Positions 1 to 9,065 of a stretch of 64,000 nt of DNA are shown piece by piece. Position 1 is the first letter of the stretch; each line of letters starts with the position of its first letter. The DNA is from Chryseobacterium sp. ERMR1:04 (GTDB taxonomy: Bacteria > Bacteroidota > Bacteroidia > Flavobacteriales > Weeksellaceae), in assembly GCF_001297705.1 (NCBI RefSeq), contig NZ_LIRF01000003.1, forward strand, positions 1,302,001 to 1,366,000, read 5' to 3'. Position numbers and translations under genes: made by a program. Under the pieces are notes generated by a model. That model made no database searches, was not told the origin of the DNA, and worked only from the letters and a program-made list of their open reading frames with translations.

Positions 1-35
1 TTTTTAGCTTAAATAATACAATAAAAAAACTCATT

Positions 36-485
36 ATGAAAACATCATTCTTTTCCCTAGGATTTCTATGCATTTCTTCGTTCTGCCTATCACAAGTAGG
101 GATAAACACAACCGCTCCAACTACAAGTTTGGACGTTAATGGAACTCAAAGAGTAAGAGCCCTTAACAACGCAACTTCAGATGCAACTTACACTCGTAAT
201 GTAGTAGCAGACGCTAACGGTAATTTAGGCTATACTACTCGTTCTTCAGCAAAACCCACTCCAGCTACATATACTGGATCAATGGCTGTAAATGCTGCAC
301 CCGTAACTGTTGCAACCGGCGTTAGTCTTTCCGAATTTACTCCTGTAATAACACAGTATAGAGGAAGTACAAGCCTTCCTACATATCGTTTTTTTGATAA
401 TGGAGGAAACATTCAGTTGGATTTAGAAACCCCAGATAGTGCTATTGTTTACAATTTAGTAATTGCATTTATAAGAAATAATTAA
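36..485 (+). CDS. Secreted hypothetical protein, tail-fibre-like N-terminus
   Basis: A 149-residue protein that starts with a clear Sec signal peptide (charged MKTS, hydrophobic core, likely cut after the CLSQ segment). The mature start 'VGINTTAPTTSLDVNGT' is a motif very common in secreted or surface proteins of Chryseobacterium and in tail-fibre-like proteins, where it introduces a beta-rich repeat region. The rest is Thr/Asn/Ala-rich and has no catalytic motif. The same N-terminal pattern recurs in the 406-residue protein at 41844. A long perfect palindrome just downstream probably ends its transcript. Function unknown; secretion is the only supported inference. Confidence 0.75.
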   Translation: MKTSFFSLGFLCISSFCLSQVGINTTAPTTSLDVNGTQRVRALNNATSDATYTRNVVADANGNLGYTTRSSAKPTPATYTGSMAVNAAPVTVATGVSLSEFTPVITQYRGSTSLPTYRFFDNGGNIQLDLETPDSAIVYNLVIAFIRNN

Positions 486-547
486 AAATCTCTTATTTCG
501 ACTGTATATTGTAAATATCCATTAAATTTAAAAATCTCGATTTTAGG

Positions 548-585
548 ATAACAAAAAGTTTTTATTAATAAAAACTTTTTGTTAT
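548..585. terminator. Perfect 38-bp palindrome, probable bidirectional terminator
   Basis: The sequence between the secreted protein and the DUF721 gene is perfectly self-complementary over 38 bases (arms of 19). The arms contain A- and T-runs, so a hairpin in either direction would be followed by a T-rich stretch. It lies about 60 bases after the first gene's stop. Confidence 0.6.
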
Positions 586-610
586 TTTACGCCTATAAGT
601 CGTTCTATAA

Positions 611-904
611 ATGAAGAAGAAAAAACGTGAATATCTGTCCTCAGAATTAGTAAAATCATTTGCAAGAATTCATGGTTTTGAAGATAAGCTTGTCGCCTTT
701 GAGATCAAAGATTTTCTTGAGGAATACCTTGATGAAAGTCTTTTTAGCGAGATTAGAAGTGTCAATATTGAAAATAAATGCATCATCATTAAGATCATCT
801 CTCCTCTACTGAAGAATGATTTTAAAATGCGCAGAAGTTTTTATCTTAAAAAGTTTCAGGACAAATTTGGTGAAGAAAAATTTAATGATCTTCAGATTTT
901 GTAG
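611..904 (+). CDS. DUF721 (DciA-like) family protein
   Basis: A 97-residue protein matching the short DUF721 proteins of flavobacteria. The C-terminal half has the typical pattern: an alternating hydrophobic strand (IENKCIIIKIISPLLKNDF), then a basic amphipathic helix (KMRRSFYLKKFQDKF). DUF721 is related to DciA, a helicase loader in many bacteria, but the function of the short Bacteroidota form is not established from this sequence. Its 3' end overlaps the convergent membrane-protein gene by 23 bases, so the last codons are shared on opposite strands. Confidence 0.7.
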   Translation: MKKKKREYLSSELVKSFARIHGFEDKLVAFEIKDFLEEYLDESLFSEIRSVNIENKCIIIKIISPLLKNDFKMRRSFYLKKFQDKFGEEKFNDLQIL

Positions 905-2912
905 ACATCGTATTGCTCATCAGATCATCCGCTCTTTTATCCAATCCAGAACTTATGGGAAGGAAAAACTTTAATGGATGTCTGAAAAAATACCTGAATA
1001 TTTCTTTATAGATTTCACTTACCTGCCCAAAGTTCAATTTTCTTGATCTGAAGGCCAAAAACATAGACAAACTGAAGCTTACCAGGAAGTTGAAGAATCC
1101 AATTAAGAAAACGGTAATAAAGGATATCCAAAAAGTATAAGAATCTACAGAAAAATCTTTTCCGTAAAGTCCGATTGCAAAGTTTCCAGCGGCAAAAGTA
1201 ATGTGACGAATATCTAAGTCTAATCCGAAGAATAATCCCACAGGAGCCGTTGCCCCAAGAAATACCCCAAACCAGAAATTAGAAACAATTCCCGGCCAGT
1301 TTTTAGCATAATACTTAGAGAGCCCTTTCGCGAATTTAGCTCCAAAAAGCCTTCTGATCGCAATGTTTTTAGCAATCCTTTCCGGTATTTGAAAAAACAC
1401 GGAGTTGTTCCCGATATTCCCTGAAATAATCCCTGAAATAAAAAGGTAAAACCCGGCAATACTTGCATGTAAAATAGCTTTAGACTGAAACGGATCTAAA
1501 TCTTTCAGCAATTTATCAGACCTGTCAACCGCTAGATTTTGTGAGAAAAAGACATCCAATCCGTAAATAATTGCCAATGCAATCGGGAAAGACAGCAATA
1601 CATTTCCTACGAATGCAATAAACTGACTTCGAAACAACTTCGAAACAAGATGGGCAAATTCTGTTCTGTCACTTTTAGAATTACCTTCCTCCGCAAGAAC
1701 TTTGGTCATGGTTGCCGCTGTCATCGCCGGCTGTTTTGTTGCCAAGGTAAATCCCATCAGATAAATCATGATGAATCCCATTGCATAATTCATCGAATAT
1801 AAAAATGCATGTGAAAAATCACTTCCATGGTTGTATCCGTAAAGCATTTTCAAGATACATAATGCCCCTACAATAATCCCACCACCACTCGCTTTATAAA
1901 ACATGGTCATATATTCCTTCTTAGAAGAGGTAATATAATGCGCTCCTGTTTCTGCGGTATGATTGGTAATAAGATGCGAAATCAATCTCGTACTGTCATT
2001 GATGAGCTCAGAAATATTATTCTTATGTGATTTATAACTTAATACATTAAAAACTAACTGTTTAGATTTAATATAAATATCCTCTTCAGTATCAATTACC
2101 AACAGATTTACAATTTCATATACCCTCTGCATTTGCTGACGGATCTTCAGAAGAGACTGATTGATCTTCCCTGAAATACCATACTTAGAAGAGTTTTTGA
2201 AAGCTATAGTTACGAACTCTAAACATTGTTCGGTATAAATTTTAATTTGCTTGTATCTGCTGTCTCTTGAATGTAATTGAAGGTCAGGATTTTTCTCAAG
2301 ATCTTCGGCAAGATCTTCCAATTCGTTTTGTAAAGCCAGAAAAGGGTTATCGAAATTTCTGTATTGTGGAGCCATTCTTACCACTTCCACTTCCATCGCC
2401 ATTCCTGTAGCACGCCAAGAAAGAATACTCATCGCGAAGATCATTTCTTTCTTCACTTTTGGCTTTGTAATAAAATCTGAAACCCCAAGAATTTTAATCA
2501 ATTCATTGATCTCGTTTTCGGGAAGATTGTGTAAATATTTTAAATCTGCTTTAGGTCTTAAACTTATATTATCTACCAGATACCAAACCGTTTTTTCGTT
2601 TTCTACAGGAGGTAATATTTTATTAAGAATTCTTTTCTTAAGCTCAGGAAAGAAGGCGTTCTCAGACAGAATATTAGCTTCTGTTAAAGATAAGTTGAAA
2701 GGCCTTCCCTCAAAAATATGATGAATGTAATACTTAAAATTTTCAGTGTAATTCGGATTACTTTTGAAGAAATTAAGAACCTCCGTAAAGTCTGTCTTTT
2801 TTATACTCTCTAAAAACTCTGCAAAAGGTTCTAAAGAGAGTGTTTCATTCTTAAAAGAAAAGTACTTTTTAAGAACAGATTCAAAATTTGTGCTTGAATT
2901 GAAAAATTTCAT
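882..2912 (-). CDS. SpecificRecomb (Gcr-type) family membrane protein
   Basis: A 676-residue protein resembling the family named 'site-specific recombinase' (PF10136, after gonococcal Gcr). The N-terminal 330 residues are soluble and helical. The C-terminal half holds about six to seven membrane segments (for example GGGIIVGALCILKMLYGY, FIMIYLMGFTLA, IAFVGNVLLSFPIALAIIYG). No tyrosine- or serine-recombinase catalytic motif is visible, so the family name probably misleads and the protein is better described as a polytopic membrane protein of unknown function. It is the last gene of a leftward run, 13 bases after mtgA, which suggests an operon. Confidence 0.65.
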   Translation of the reverse strand: MKFFNSSTNFESVLKKYFSFKNETLSLEPFAEFLESIKKTDFTEVLNFFKSNPNYTENFKYYIHHIFEGRPFNLSLTEANILSENAFFPELKKRILNKILPPVENEKTVWYLVDNISLRPKADLKYLHNLPENEINELIKILGVSDFITKPKVKKEMIFAMSILSWRATGMAMEVEVVRMAPQYRNFDNPFLALQNELEDLAEDLEKNPDLQLHSRDSRYKQIKIYTEQCLEFVTIAFKNSSKYGISGKINQSLLKIRQQMQRVYEIVNLLVIDTEEDIYIKSKQLVFNVLSYKSHKNNISELINDSTRLISHLITNHTAETGAHYITSSKKEYMTMFYKASGGGIIVGALCILKMLYGYNHGSDFSHAFLYSMNYAMGFIMIYLMGFTLATKQPAMTAATMTKVLAEEGNSKSDRTEFAHLVSKLFRSQFIAFVGNVLLSFPIALAIIYGLDVFFSQNLAVDRSDKLLKDLDPFQSKAILHASIAGFYLFISGIISGNIGNNSVFFQIPERIAKNIAIRRLFGAKFAKGLSKYYAKNWPGIVSNFWFGVFLGATAPVGLFFGLDLDIRHITFAAGNFAIGLYGKDFSVDSYTFWISFITVFLIGFFNFLVSFSLSMFLAFRSRKLNFGQVSEIYKEIFRYFFRHPLKFFLPISSGLDKRADDLMSNTMSTKSEDH

Positions 2913-2925
2913 TAGTACAAAGATA

Positions 2926-3570
2926 CTATTTCAAACTAACATTCCTCATTTGTCTCATAATCCAGTTGTGTTTCTTTCTCAAATAAGGAGAAGGATTTTT
3001 AGGATCATATTTCTTAGGATTCGGTAAAACAGCAGCAATCCATGCAGCATCAGATGCCGAAAGATCTTTGGATGGCTTTCCAAAATAATACTGCGCAGCC
3101 GCTTCTACCCCGAAAACTCCCTGTCCCATTTCAATTGAGTTAAGGTATCTTTCCAGAATAATATCTTTACTCCAGACTTTCTCAATGATAAAAGTATAAA
3201 CGGCTTCCAGCCCTTTTCTCAACCAACTTCTCCCCTGCCAAAGGAAAACATTTTTCGCTGTTTGCTGAGAAATTGTACTTCCGCCCCTTATTTTTTTTCC
3301 TTTTTCATTGTTTTTCATCGCTTTTTCAATGGCCGTGTAGTCGAAACCATCATGCATAAAGAACTTTTGATCCTCCGATGCAATGACTGCTCTCTTCACG
3401 TTATCCCCCATCTCATCATACGAGATATAATCTCTGTGCAGCTTTCCAAACTCAAATAGACCACCAATCTGCGTAATCGTAATAGGCGGATTGAAGAATC
3501 TACCCCAAATAATGAATACTACATTGAGTATAAGAACAATAAAAATAAACTGTTTGATTTTTTTCCACAT
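2926..3570 (-). CDS. mtgA: Monofunctional biosynthetic peptidoglycan transglycosylase
   Basis: A GT51 transglycosylase that polymerises glycan strands from lipid II at the inner membrane. The 214-residue length is typical for MtgA. One N-terminal membrane anchor (residues about 6-24) precedes the catalytic domain. GT51 motifs are visible: VIASEDQKFFMHDGFD with the catalytic Glu, then GGSTISQQTAKN, then the segment around RYLNSIEMGQGVFG. There is no transpeptidase domain. It lies between the substrate-binding lipoprotein gene (42-base gap upstream) and the SpecificRecomb gene (13-base gap downstream), in the same direction. Confidence 0.93.
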   Translation of the reverse strand: MWKKIKQFIFIVLILNVVFIIWGRFFNPPITITQIGGLFEFGKLHRDYISYDEMGDNVKRAVIASEDQKFFMHDGFDYTAIEKAMKNNEKGKKIRGGSTISQQTAKNVFLWQGRSWLRKGLEAVYTFIIEKVWSKDIILERYLNSIEMGQGVFGVEAAAQYYFGKPSKDLSASDAAWIAAVLPNPKKYDPKNPSPYLRKKHNWIMRQMRNVSLK

Positions 3571-3612
3571 AGCTATTAAAAAGGAAATACAAAAATAAAC
3601 AAATACTCTGAG

Positions 3613-4659
3613 TTATTGCAATTCTTTCATATAAGTCAGCTGATAATCCGGAAGAAGCTCAGGATGAAAAATTTTAATGTAATCTTTAAGAATAAGATCA
3701 GACCTTACAATTCCGCTTTCAAAGAAATCATTGGCTTTTTGTTTTTCTCTTCCCATAATCCCATAAATTTTTCCTTTATTGAAAACATCCAGCTTGCTGT
3801 AAAAAGGATTAACGCTCAGTAATTCTTTCTTAGAAACATGGTTTCCGGCGTTTACCCAAAACTGTACCCCTTTTGATTTCGAAAAAACTTCTTCAAAACT
3901 CATGGTCACTGCTTTTTCATCTGTATTATTCTTTAAAATATACTCGGCATTCGCATCAGAGATAAAATTAGCCACAGAAGTCTTCCCACCCGGAAGATAC
4001 CAAACATCTCCATACATTTCATTCGCTAAAACTACCGGTTTTGACTTCGCTTTTAATGCTAGCGCCTTTAATTCATTATAATTTTTCTCAACTTCACTAT
4101 ATTTTGCTACCGCTTCTTTATCTTTCCCTAGAAGCTTTCCAAAAAGGTTGATATACGCTGTTTTCTCCAATGGTTTCTGCTCCATGTATTCATCCAGGAA
4201 GATTACCTGAATTCCATTGTTTTTTAAAAGCTGATAGGCATTGTCGAAACTTGCAATATGATTGGTGAAAATTGCATCCGGTTTTAATGAGATGATTTTC
4301 TCAACATCATATTTCTGTTCGCTTCCTACATTCTGAATTTTTCCTTCTTTAAGTAAATTTTGAATTTTCTCAGAGTAGATATATTCCGGACTTGAAACTC
4401 CAATGATCATATTTTCTGCTCCCAATTCAGAAATATATCCTGCCATACTTGCATTCAATAAGATGATTTTCTTGAACGGAACCTGATTTTTCTTAAAATT
4501 ATAAGTGAAATTTCCAGATTTCAGGTCTAAAACCTTATCCGCTTCCTTGTATTGAAGGTGATTCGAGATAGAAGTCCATTCATTAGATGAAATTTTTGGT
4601 TCTCTTTTACAGGAGATTAGCGCTATAACTGTAAATAAAAGTAAAATTTTCTGTTTCAT
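3613..4659 (-). CDS. ABC transporter substrate-binding lipoprotein (BtuF/FecB-like)
   Basis: A 348-residue protein with a lipoprotein signal peptide (lipobox LISC, Cys17). The body matches the TroA/BtuF fold of periplasmic binding proteins (PF01497) for ferric siderophores, haem or cobalamin: KIILLNASMAGYISELGA, then VEKIISLKPDAIF, then a long linking helix with LNEL-type spacing, and a second lobe. No permease or ATPase gene is adjacent, so the ligand cannot be assigned. It is the first gene of the leftward run with mtgA and is divergent from the tRNA-Arg gene. Confidence 0.82.
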   Translation of the reverse strand: MKQKILLLFTVIALISCKREPKISSNEWTSISNHLQYKEADKVLDLKSGNFTYNFKKNQVPFKKIILLNASMAGYISELGAENMIIGVSSPEYIYSEKIQNLLKEGKIQNVGSEQKYDVEKIISLKPDAIFTNHIASFDNAYQLLKNNGIQVIFLDEYMEQKPLEKTAYINLFGKLLGKDKEAVAKYSEVEKNYNELKALALKAKSKPVVLANEMYGDVWYLPGGKTSVANFISDANAEYILKNNTDEKAVTMSFEEVFSKSKGVQFWVNAGNHVSKKELLSVNPFYSKLDVFNKGKIYGIMGREKQKANDFFESGIVRSDLILKDYIKIFHPELLPDYQLTYMKELQ

Positions 4660-4683
4660 CTTTCAAAGAAAAGAAAAAAGTGC

Positions 4684-4691
4684 TATATTTG
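4684..4691 (+). promoter_or_regulatory. -7 box of the tRNA-Arg promoter
   Basis: TATATTTG matches the Bacteroidota -7 consensus TAnnTTTG and lies 27 bases before the mature tRNA 5' end. No clear -33 TTTG was found at the best spacing. Confidence 0.55.
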
Positions 4692-4718
4692 CAAACCCTT
4701 AAACAACAAGGTAACAAC

Positions 4719-4792
4719 GGCCTCGTGGCGCAACTGAATAGCGCATCTGATTACGGCTCAGAAGGTTACAGGTTTGAATCCTGTCGAGGTCA
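4719..4792 (+). tRNA. tRNA-Arg(ACG)
   Basis: A complete cloverleaf can be folded by eye. The acceptor stem GGCCTCG/CGAGGTC has one G-U pair and is followed by discriminator A. The anticodon stem TCTGA/TCAGA closes a 7-base loop TTACGGC with anticodon ACG. The T arm ACAGG-TTTGAAT-CCTGT is canonical. The sequence after the discriminator is CTAAAT, so CCA is not encoded in the present copy. Its 3' end is the attachment site of the downstream island: the last 14 tRNA bases plus one more recur at 28629-28643. Confidence 0.96.
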
Positions 4793-4793
4793 C
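4779..4793 (+). repeat. attL core: 15-bp direct repeat at the tRNA-Arg 3' end
   Basis: TCCTGTCGAGGTCAC is identical to 28629-28643. It covers the T-arm and acceptor 3' strand of tRNA-Arg, the usual crossover target of tyrosine integrases. Insertion left the tRNA gene intact. Confidence 0.88.
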
Positions 4794-4801
4794 TAAATTT
4801 T

Positions 4802-4858
4802 AAAAGAGAATTTTGTAATATATTGAAAAACAATTAATTGCAAATTCTCTTTTTTCTT
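4802..4858 (+). terminator. Rho-independent terminator after tRNA-Arg
   Basis: A 12-bp stem, AAAAGAGAATTT with AAATTCTCTTTT, separated by 28 bases and followed by a T-rich run. It belongs to the island's left end and now serves the tRNA gene in place of the terminator at 28652. Confidence 0.65.
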
Positions 4859-4860
4859 TT

Positions 4861-4882
4861 TGTATCCGTTTTTGTATCCGAA
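4861..4882 (+). repeat. Paired TGTATCCG motif, left end (possible integrase arm sites)
   Basis: Two TGTATCCG octamers 13 bases apart (start to start). The same pair with the same spacing and orientation lies at 28494-28515 near the right end. Placement about 70 bases from attL and 115 bases from attR fits arm-type binding sites of a tyrosine recombinase (inference). Confidence 0.5.
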
Positions 4883-4973
4883 GTTTGAAAATATAATTTT
4901 TTAAAGCTATTTGAACTTAATTAACTCTACATTAATTAGAAGTTACAAACATCTACTCTACTTTACAAATATA

Positions 4974-5498
4974 CTAAGATCGAAAGTAATGACCATTGCT
5001 TTCAAAATAATCATACATTATGCTCCGTGCAGTTGCGCTCCAATCAATTACAACCCAATTAGGAATATTAAAGGTATCATTTTCGTATAATTCTTGTACA
5101 AAATCTTCATCGCTCGAATATTCGCCGTAATAAAAATTGTTTACATACTCATTTAGACTTTGGAAATCCATTTTACCTAAACAATCCAAACACGCTTCGT
5201 AAACCTCTAGGTCATGACTTGAATCATTGATTTGTTCAATTATTTCGTAAATGTCTTTAGATATATGGCATTCGCTCAACAACCCCATTTTTTCAAGAAA
5301 AGAACATTCGTAGTCCTGAAACATAAATTCAGGGTCGGATTCGTCACTGTGTAAATCATACATTGCGATGAGCAGTGAGTCATAATCGGAATAATCCGAA
5401 AGGCTTAGCCATTTCCCAAATAGTGAGCCATTGTTGTACTTCGCGTACGTTCCTACATAGATACTAGCAGTATCGAGACAATTTTGTAAATTTGTCAT
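4974..5498 (-). CDS. ardA: ArdA-family antirestriction protein
   Basis: A 174-residue acidic protein with the ArdA signature: IYVGTYAKYNNGSLFGKWL at the N-terminus, then a segment with DPEFMFQDYE. ArdA proteins mimic B-form DNA through surface Asp/Glu and block type I restriction enzymes, protecting an incoming mobile element. The length and high Asp/Glu content agree with the family. It lies alone at the left end of the island, read leftward toward attL, with a gene-free region of nearly 1 kb upstream. Confidence 0.88.
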   Translation of the reverse strand: MTNLQNCLDTASIYVGTYAKYNNGSLFGKWLSLSDYSDYDSLLIAMYDLHSDESDPEFMFQDYECSFLEKMGLLSECHISKDIYEIIEQINDSSHDLEVYEACLDCLGKMDFQSLNEYVNNFYYGEYSSDEDFVQELYENDTFNIPNWVVIDWSATARSIMYDYFESNGHYFRS

Positions 5499-5797
5499 GT
5501 TGATAAGTTTTAGATACGTTAAAATTTATTGATTCGCCTAGCAGTACGCCAATACTTCTAGGCATTTTTGTTTTTTCTGAAACCTTGTACACATAGAAAC
5601 AAGGTAGTAAGTCGCTCACATAAGCAGTATAAATATACGACAAAAACCTGATAACCACAAGCTTTACAAGCACTTTTTAACCAAAATATCAACCGTTGTT
5701 AAAAACTTTTTAACCACTCGGAACGCAGGAAAACAAAAACAGCCGTCGAAAAACCTAAATACTTTGGGAGGGGTATGCCGAAAAAAACTCTCTGATG

Positions 5798-5836
5798 GGT
5801 ATCTACTTTCTCTAAGGTAGGTTACCTGTCGATACC
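5798..5836. repeat. Nested inverted repeats, origin-like
   Basis: Outer arms GGTATC (5798-5803) and GATACC (5831-5836) enclose an inner AGGTA-GGT-TACCT hairpin (5815-5827). Further GGTAT-type motifs lie close by. Such nesting is common at oriT or replication-initiator sites, but no relaxase or Rep gene is present to support this. Confidence 0.3.
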
Positions 5837-6004
5837 TATATAAAATTTTTGAGATTCGGTATAGGGGTATGTTTTTACAGCAAAAATTTGGCGTATGGCG
5901 TAAATAGCTGACCAAGTATTATACATTTTCCCAAAACTCCGCAGGTAAAACAATTGTTATATCCAGAACACAGTAAATCGCTTACCATAGTTTCCCGAAA
6001 TATT

Positions 6005-6084
6005 GGTTAGGATAGTTTAGAAGTGGGTTAGGATAGGATAAATTATGAGATAAATTTTAGTATATATTGGTACTATTTTGCAGA
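6005..6084 (-). repeat. Imperfect ~80-bp repeat, inverted copy of 13753-13832
   Basis: The reverse complement of this stretch aligns without gaps to 13753-13832 at roughly 75-80% identity by eye, including a shared AGTACC and ATATATACTAAA core. Weaker similarity seems to continue on both sides. The two copies face each other and enclose 7.7 kb of island cargo. Confidence 0.6.
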
Positions 6085-6485
6085 AACTCTGAAAACATCT
6101 CTGTATATAATAGTTTATAGGGATTGTTTGGTAAGATTCTGTAATTTGGTTTTGGGGTAAATAGGTAGATATATATTGACAAAAATATACTTGTTTCAAA
6201 TCTGATTTTTCAACGCCCAACAAAACCGCAAAGATTACTTACCTAAGTCGCTGTAGATTTGTAACAATCTACAAAATGAATCAAATTTTGTAGTTTATAG
6301 CGAATGTATAATCAAAAATATAAATATGTGTCCACAAAAAAAGTATAAAAACATTTTATCTTTTACTATTGAAAATCAAATCATTATGCACATTAATTCA
6401 TAAAGGTTAAAAAAATGGCGCAATATTTATTGTTATTATTGACGCAATGCGTAATTTAGAAAGTTAGCGGTAATAATTTGAGAAT

Positions 6486-7145
6486 ATGACACAGATTGAA
6501 AGAAACAAACGAACAGAACACCAATTCAATGCTTTTATTGACTATTACCTGAGCTTTCCAAGCTATTTGGGAAGTTATAAAAAGAGCTTTGACATTTTAT
6601 TAAAAGACGTATTGGTAACGAACTCTCATGTGGATTATATTGCTTACCCAATATTATTTCTTGCAAGACATTGCATGGAGCTTGGACTAAAAACAAATAT
6701 TAGATACTTCGCAAAGTATTCTGACAAAGATGACTATGTTAAGGCAGGGACGCATGACCTTGAAAATTTATTTAGAGCATTCAAAATGCATATTGACAAA
6801 ACATTTGAAACTTTAAAGGCGAAGTATGGAATTGAAATTGAAAAAGAAGATAAGAAATCCTTCAAAGAATTGTGTAATGAAGTTGAAAAACTAAATAGTA
6901 CTTTTCATTTACTTGACAAAAACTCTGACGCATTTAGATATCCAGTTGACAAAGAACAAAATCCTTCCTTTAAAACAGGAGAGCGGATTAATGTGATAGA
7001 TGTCGCTGAACTGTTAGAAAAAAGTATGACATTATTTGTTCACACCGCTGACGTTTTTGCGAAATATACTGATTATGCTGACGAAATCGAAAGCTATTAT
7101 GAGGAGTTAATGAGAGAACAATATGAACAAAACATTCCTTACTGA
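6486..7145 (+). CDS. HEPN-like helical protein, possible RNase
   Basis: A 219-residue, highly helical protein I do not recognise by name. Features recall HEPN proteins: ARHCMELGLKTNIRYF resembles the conserved helix with (R/H)xxEL.LK, followed by a short GTHDLENLF segment. An Rx4H motif (Arg97 to His102, RAFKMH) matches the HEPN RNase signature Rx4-6H, and a DAFRYP segment lies in the second half. It starts 16 bases after a cassette-type GTTAGCGG core and is followed by an attC-like hairpin, so it is probably a one-gene cassette. The defence role is inferred only from its neighbours. Confidence 0.55.
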   Translation: MTQIERNKRTEHQFNAFIDYYLSFPSYLGSYKKSFDILLKDVLVTNSHVDYIAYPILFLARHCMELGLKTNIRYFAKYSDKDDYVKAGTHDLENLFRAFKMHIDKTFETLKAKYGIEIEKEDKKSFKELCNEVEKLNSTFHLLDKNSDAFRYPVDKEQNPSFKTGERINVIDVAELLEKSMTLFVHTADVFAKYTDYADEIESYYEELMREQYEQNIPY

Positions 7146-7154
7146 AAATATTAC

Positions 7155-7288
7155 TACCTCTAGCATGGTATTGCCAAAAGCGGGGCTGAAGTGCTTCGAT
7201 TGAGCATTTTTCAAAGTTCAACATTAGGATTTCTATTGAATTTTTGTGCTAAAAGCCCCGCCTTCGGCAATACCCAAAACGTTATAGG
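7155..7288 (+). repeat. attC-like recombination site 1
   Basis: A 134-base imperfect hairpin. Left arm GGTATTGCC (7167-7175) pairs with GGCAATACC (7266-7274), and GCGGGGCT (7180-7187) pairs with AGCCCCGC (7254-7261). The arms are separated by unpaired AAAA on one side and CTTC on the other. It ends in AACGTTATAGG. Same length and layout as the site at 11279. Confidence 0.55.
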
Positions 7289-7373
7289 CAACCCCAAAGG
7301 ACAACCGTGCAAACTTGAACAGACAGACAAAAAAGACGGAAACCAATCGCACCCACCGCCCAACATATAGAAA

Positions 7374-9065
7374 ATGGCAAATAATAACATATCGATAAAA
7401 ACAATCAACGATTTACTGAAATCTAATTTCTTCATACCATCATATCAAAGAGGCTATCGTTGGACAGGGCAACAAGTGACAGATTTATTGAATGACATCA
7501 ACGAATTTTCACCAAAAGAAATTCCTAATACCGATGAAAAAACTTGGTATTGTTTACAACCAATAGTGGTAAAACAAAAAGATGAAAACGAATGGAACGT
7601 AATTGACGGACAACAACGCCTTACAACAACATTTTTAATTTTGCATTACTTAAATCAAGGTTATATTGCAAATCGCCAAAAAAAATTGTTTGGTCTAAAA
7701 TACGAAACAAGAGAAAATTCAGCCGACTATTTACAAAAAGAATTAAACGGAGAAACGATAAACGACACGAACATTGACTATTATTTTATTTCTTCTGCCT
7801 ACAAAACAATTTGTGATTGGTTCAAAAACAAAGGAGAGCAATTTGATGTAAATACGTTTGAATCAAAATTCAACTTTTCTACAAAAGTTATTTGGTATGA
7901 AACTTTAACAAATGATAATTCTATTGATATTTTCACAAGAATCAACAGCGGTAAAATTCCGCTAACAAATGCTGAATTGATTAAGGCTTTGTTTTTAAAT
8001 AGTTCAAATTTCGCAAAAGCAGACAGCGAAAAACTACGTTTGAAACAATTAGAAATTGCTTCAGAATGGGACAGAATTGAATATGCCTTACAAGACGATT
8101 CTTTTTGGTATTTCATCAACAAAAACGAAAACAACTTGGCAACGAGAATAGAGTTTATTTTCAATTTAATGTCGGAAAAGCCAAGTGATGATAAATTTTC
8201 AATTTTCCATTTCTTTAATGAAAAATTTCAAACCAAATCGGAAAATGAAATAAACGACAATTGGCAGGAAATTAAAAAGTATTTTCAAACGCTTGAAGAA
8301 TGTTATAATGACAGAGAATTGTATCACAAAATTGGTTATCTAATTGCGATTGGAACTAACATCAAAAATATACTTAAAGAAAAAATAGAGAAATCCAAAA
8401 CAGAGTTTTCAAATTGGATAAACCAAGAAATAGAATCCAAATTTAAAAAAATGAATTTGGAAGTAGTAGAATATAATGGAAGAAATATTCGTGAAATTTT
8501 ATTGCTTCACAACATACAAACAATGCTCAACAACGAAAACGAAACTAATCGTTTCCCTTTTGACCGTTACAAAAAAGAATCTTGGGACGTTGAACATATT
8601 CACGCTATTGCAACGGAAGTTAATGTGAAAAAAGAAAATCAAATTGATTGGCTAAAAAATAACTTTATCAAAACAGAAAATCATCAAAATGAGGAGTTGA
8701 ATAATCGGATTGAATTCATAAAATCGGGCAACACAATTGACGAAAATGAATTTGGCAACATTGTCGACTATGTATTGGTCGAAGAAGACAATAGCTTGCG
8801 TAACCTGTGTTTATTAGATAGTGGAACAAATCGCTCTTACAAAAACGATTCTTTTAAACAAAAACGAAAGAAAATAATTGAAAGAGAAATTGAAGGAACT
8901 TTTATTCCAATTTGCACTAAAAATATTTTTATGAAATATTATTCTGTAAACGTGAAAGACATTGAAGTTTGGAATGAAAATGATAGAACCTCATATTTTG
9001 AAAAAATACAAAAAGTAATCAATCAGTATTTACCTCAAATGACATTGGCAGAAAATGAGCAATAA
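7374..9065 (+). CDS. DUF262-DUF1524 (GmrSD-like) endonuclease
   Basis: A 563-residue protein with an N-terminal DUF262 domain: FFIPSYQRGYRWT (about residues 20-32) and the ParB-like nucleotide-binding motif IDGQQRLTT (about 80-88). At the C-terminus is a DUF1524 HNH nuclease domain (WDVEHIHA near residue 405, then LRNLCLLDSGTNRSY and a basic tail). This is the architecture of GmrSD type IV restriction enzymes, which cut modified DNA using NTP. It overlaps the next gene by 11 bases, so the two are translated together. Cassette position and partner suggest a phage-defence module; substrate unknown. Confidence 0.8.
   Translation: MANNNISIKTINDLLKSNFFIPSYQRGYRWTGQQVTDLLNDINEFSPKEIPNTDEKTWYCLQPIVVKQKDENEWNVIDGQQRLTTTFLILHYLNQGYIANRQKKLFGLKYETRENSADYLQKELNGETINDTNIDYYFISSAYKTICDWFKNKGEQFDVNTFESKFNFSTKVIWYETLTNDNSIDIFTRINSGKIPLTNAELIKALFLNSSNFAKADSEKLRLKQLEIASEWDRIEYALQDDSFWYFINKNENNLATRIEFIFNLMSEKPSDDKFSIFHFFNEKFQTKSENEINDNWQEIKKYFQTLEECYNDRELYHKIGYLIAIGTNIKNILKEKIEKSKTEFSNWINQEIESKFKKMNLEVVEYNGRNIREILLLHNIQTMLNNENETNRFPFDRYKKESWDVEHIHAIATEVNVKKENQIDWLKNNFIKTENHQNEELNNRIEFIKSGNTIDENEFGNIVDYVLVEEDNSLRNLCLLDSGTNRSYKNDSFKQKRKKIIEREIEGTFIPICTKNIFMKYYSVNVKDIEVWNENDRTSYFEKIQKVINQYLPQMTLAENEQ

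Larger units (their letters stand above)
5499..6485. other. Gene-free 1-kb region rich in inverted repeats
   Basis: No convincing gene: possible reading frames here are rich in Cys, Tyr and Phe and look non-coding. It holds a 7-bp stem at 5582-5605 (ACCTTGT/ACAAGGT), nested inverted repeats at 5798-5836, the inverted repeat copy at 6005-6084, and two overlapping hairpins at 6252-6292 that cannot both form. The end of a cassette-type site is at about 6463. The position upstream of ardA in an island would suit a transfer or replication origin, but nothing proves it. Confidence 0.4.

Noticed and set aside
882..2912. Site-specific recombinase activity implied by the family name
   Set aside because: The protein has multiple membrane segments and no recombinase catalytic motif; only the family name suggests recombination.
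5464..6223. Three leftward frames of 68-83 residues in the region upstream of ardA
   Set aside because: Composition rich in Cys, Tyr, Phe and Arg, overlap with inverted repeats, no start context and no recognisable similarity; judged non-coding.
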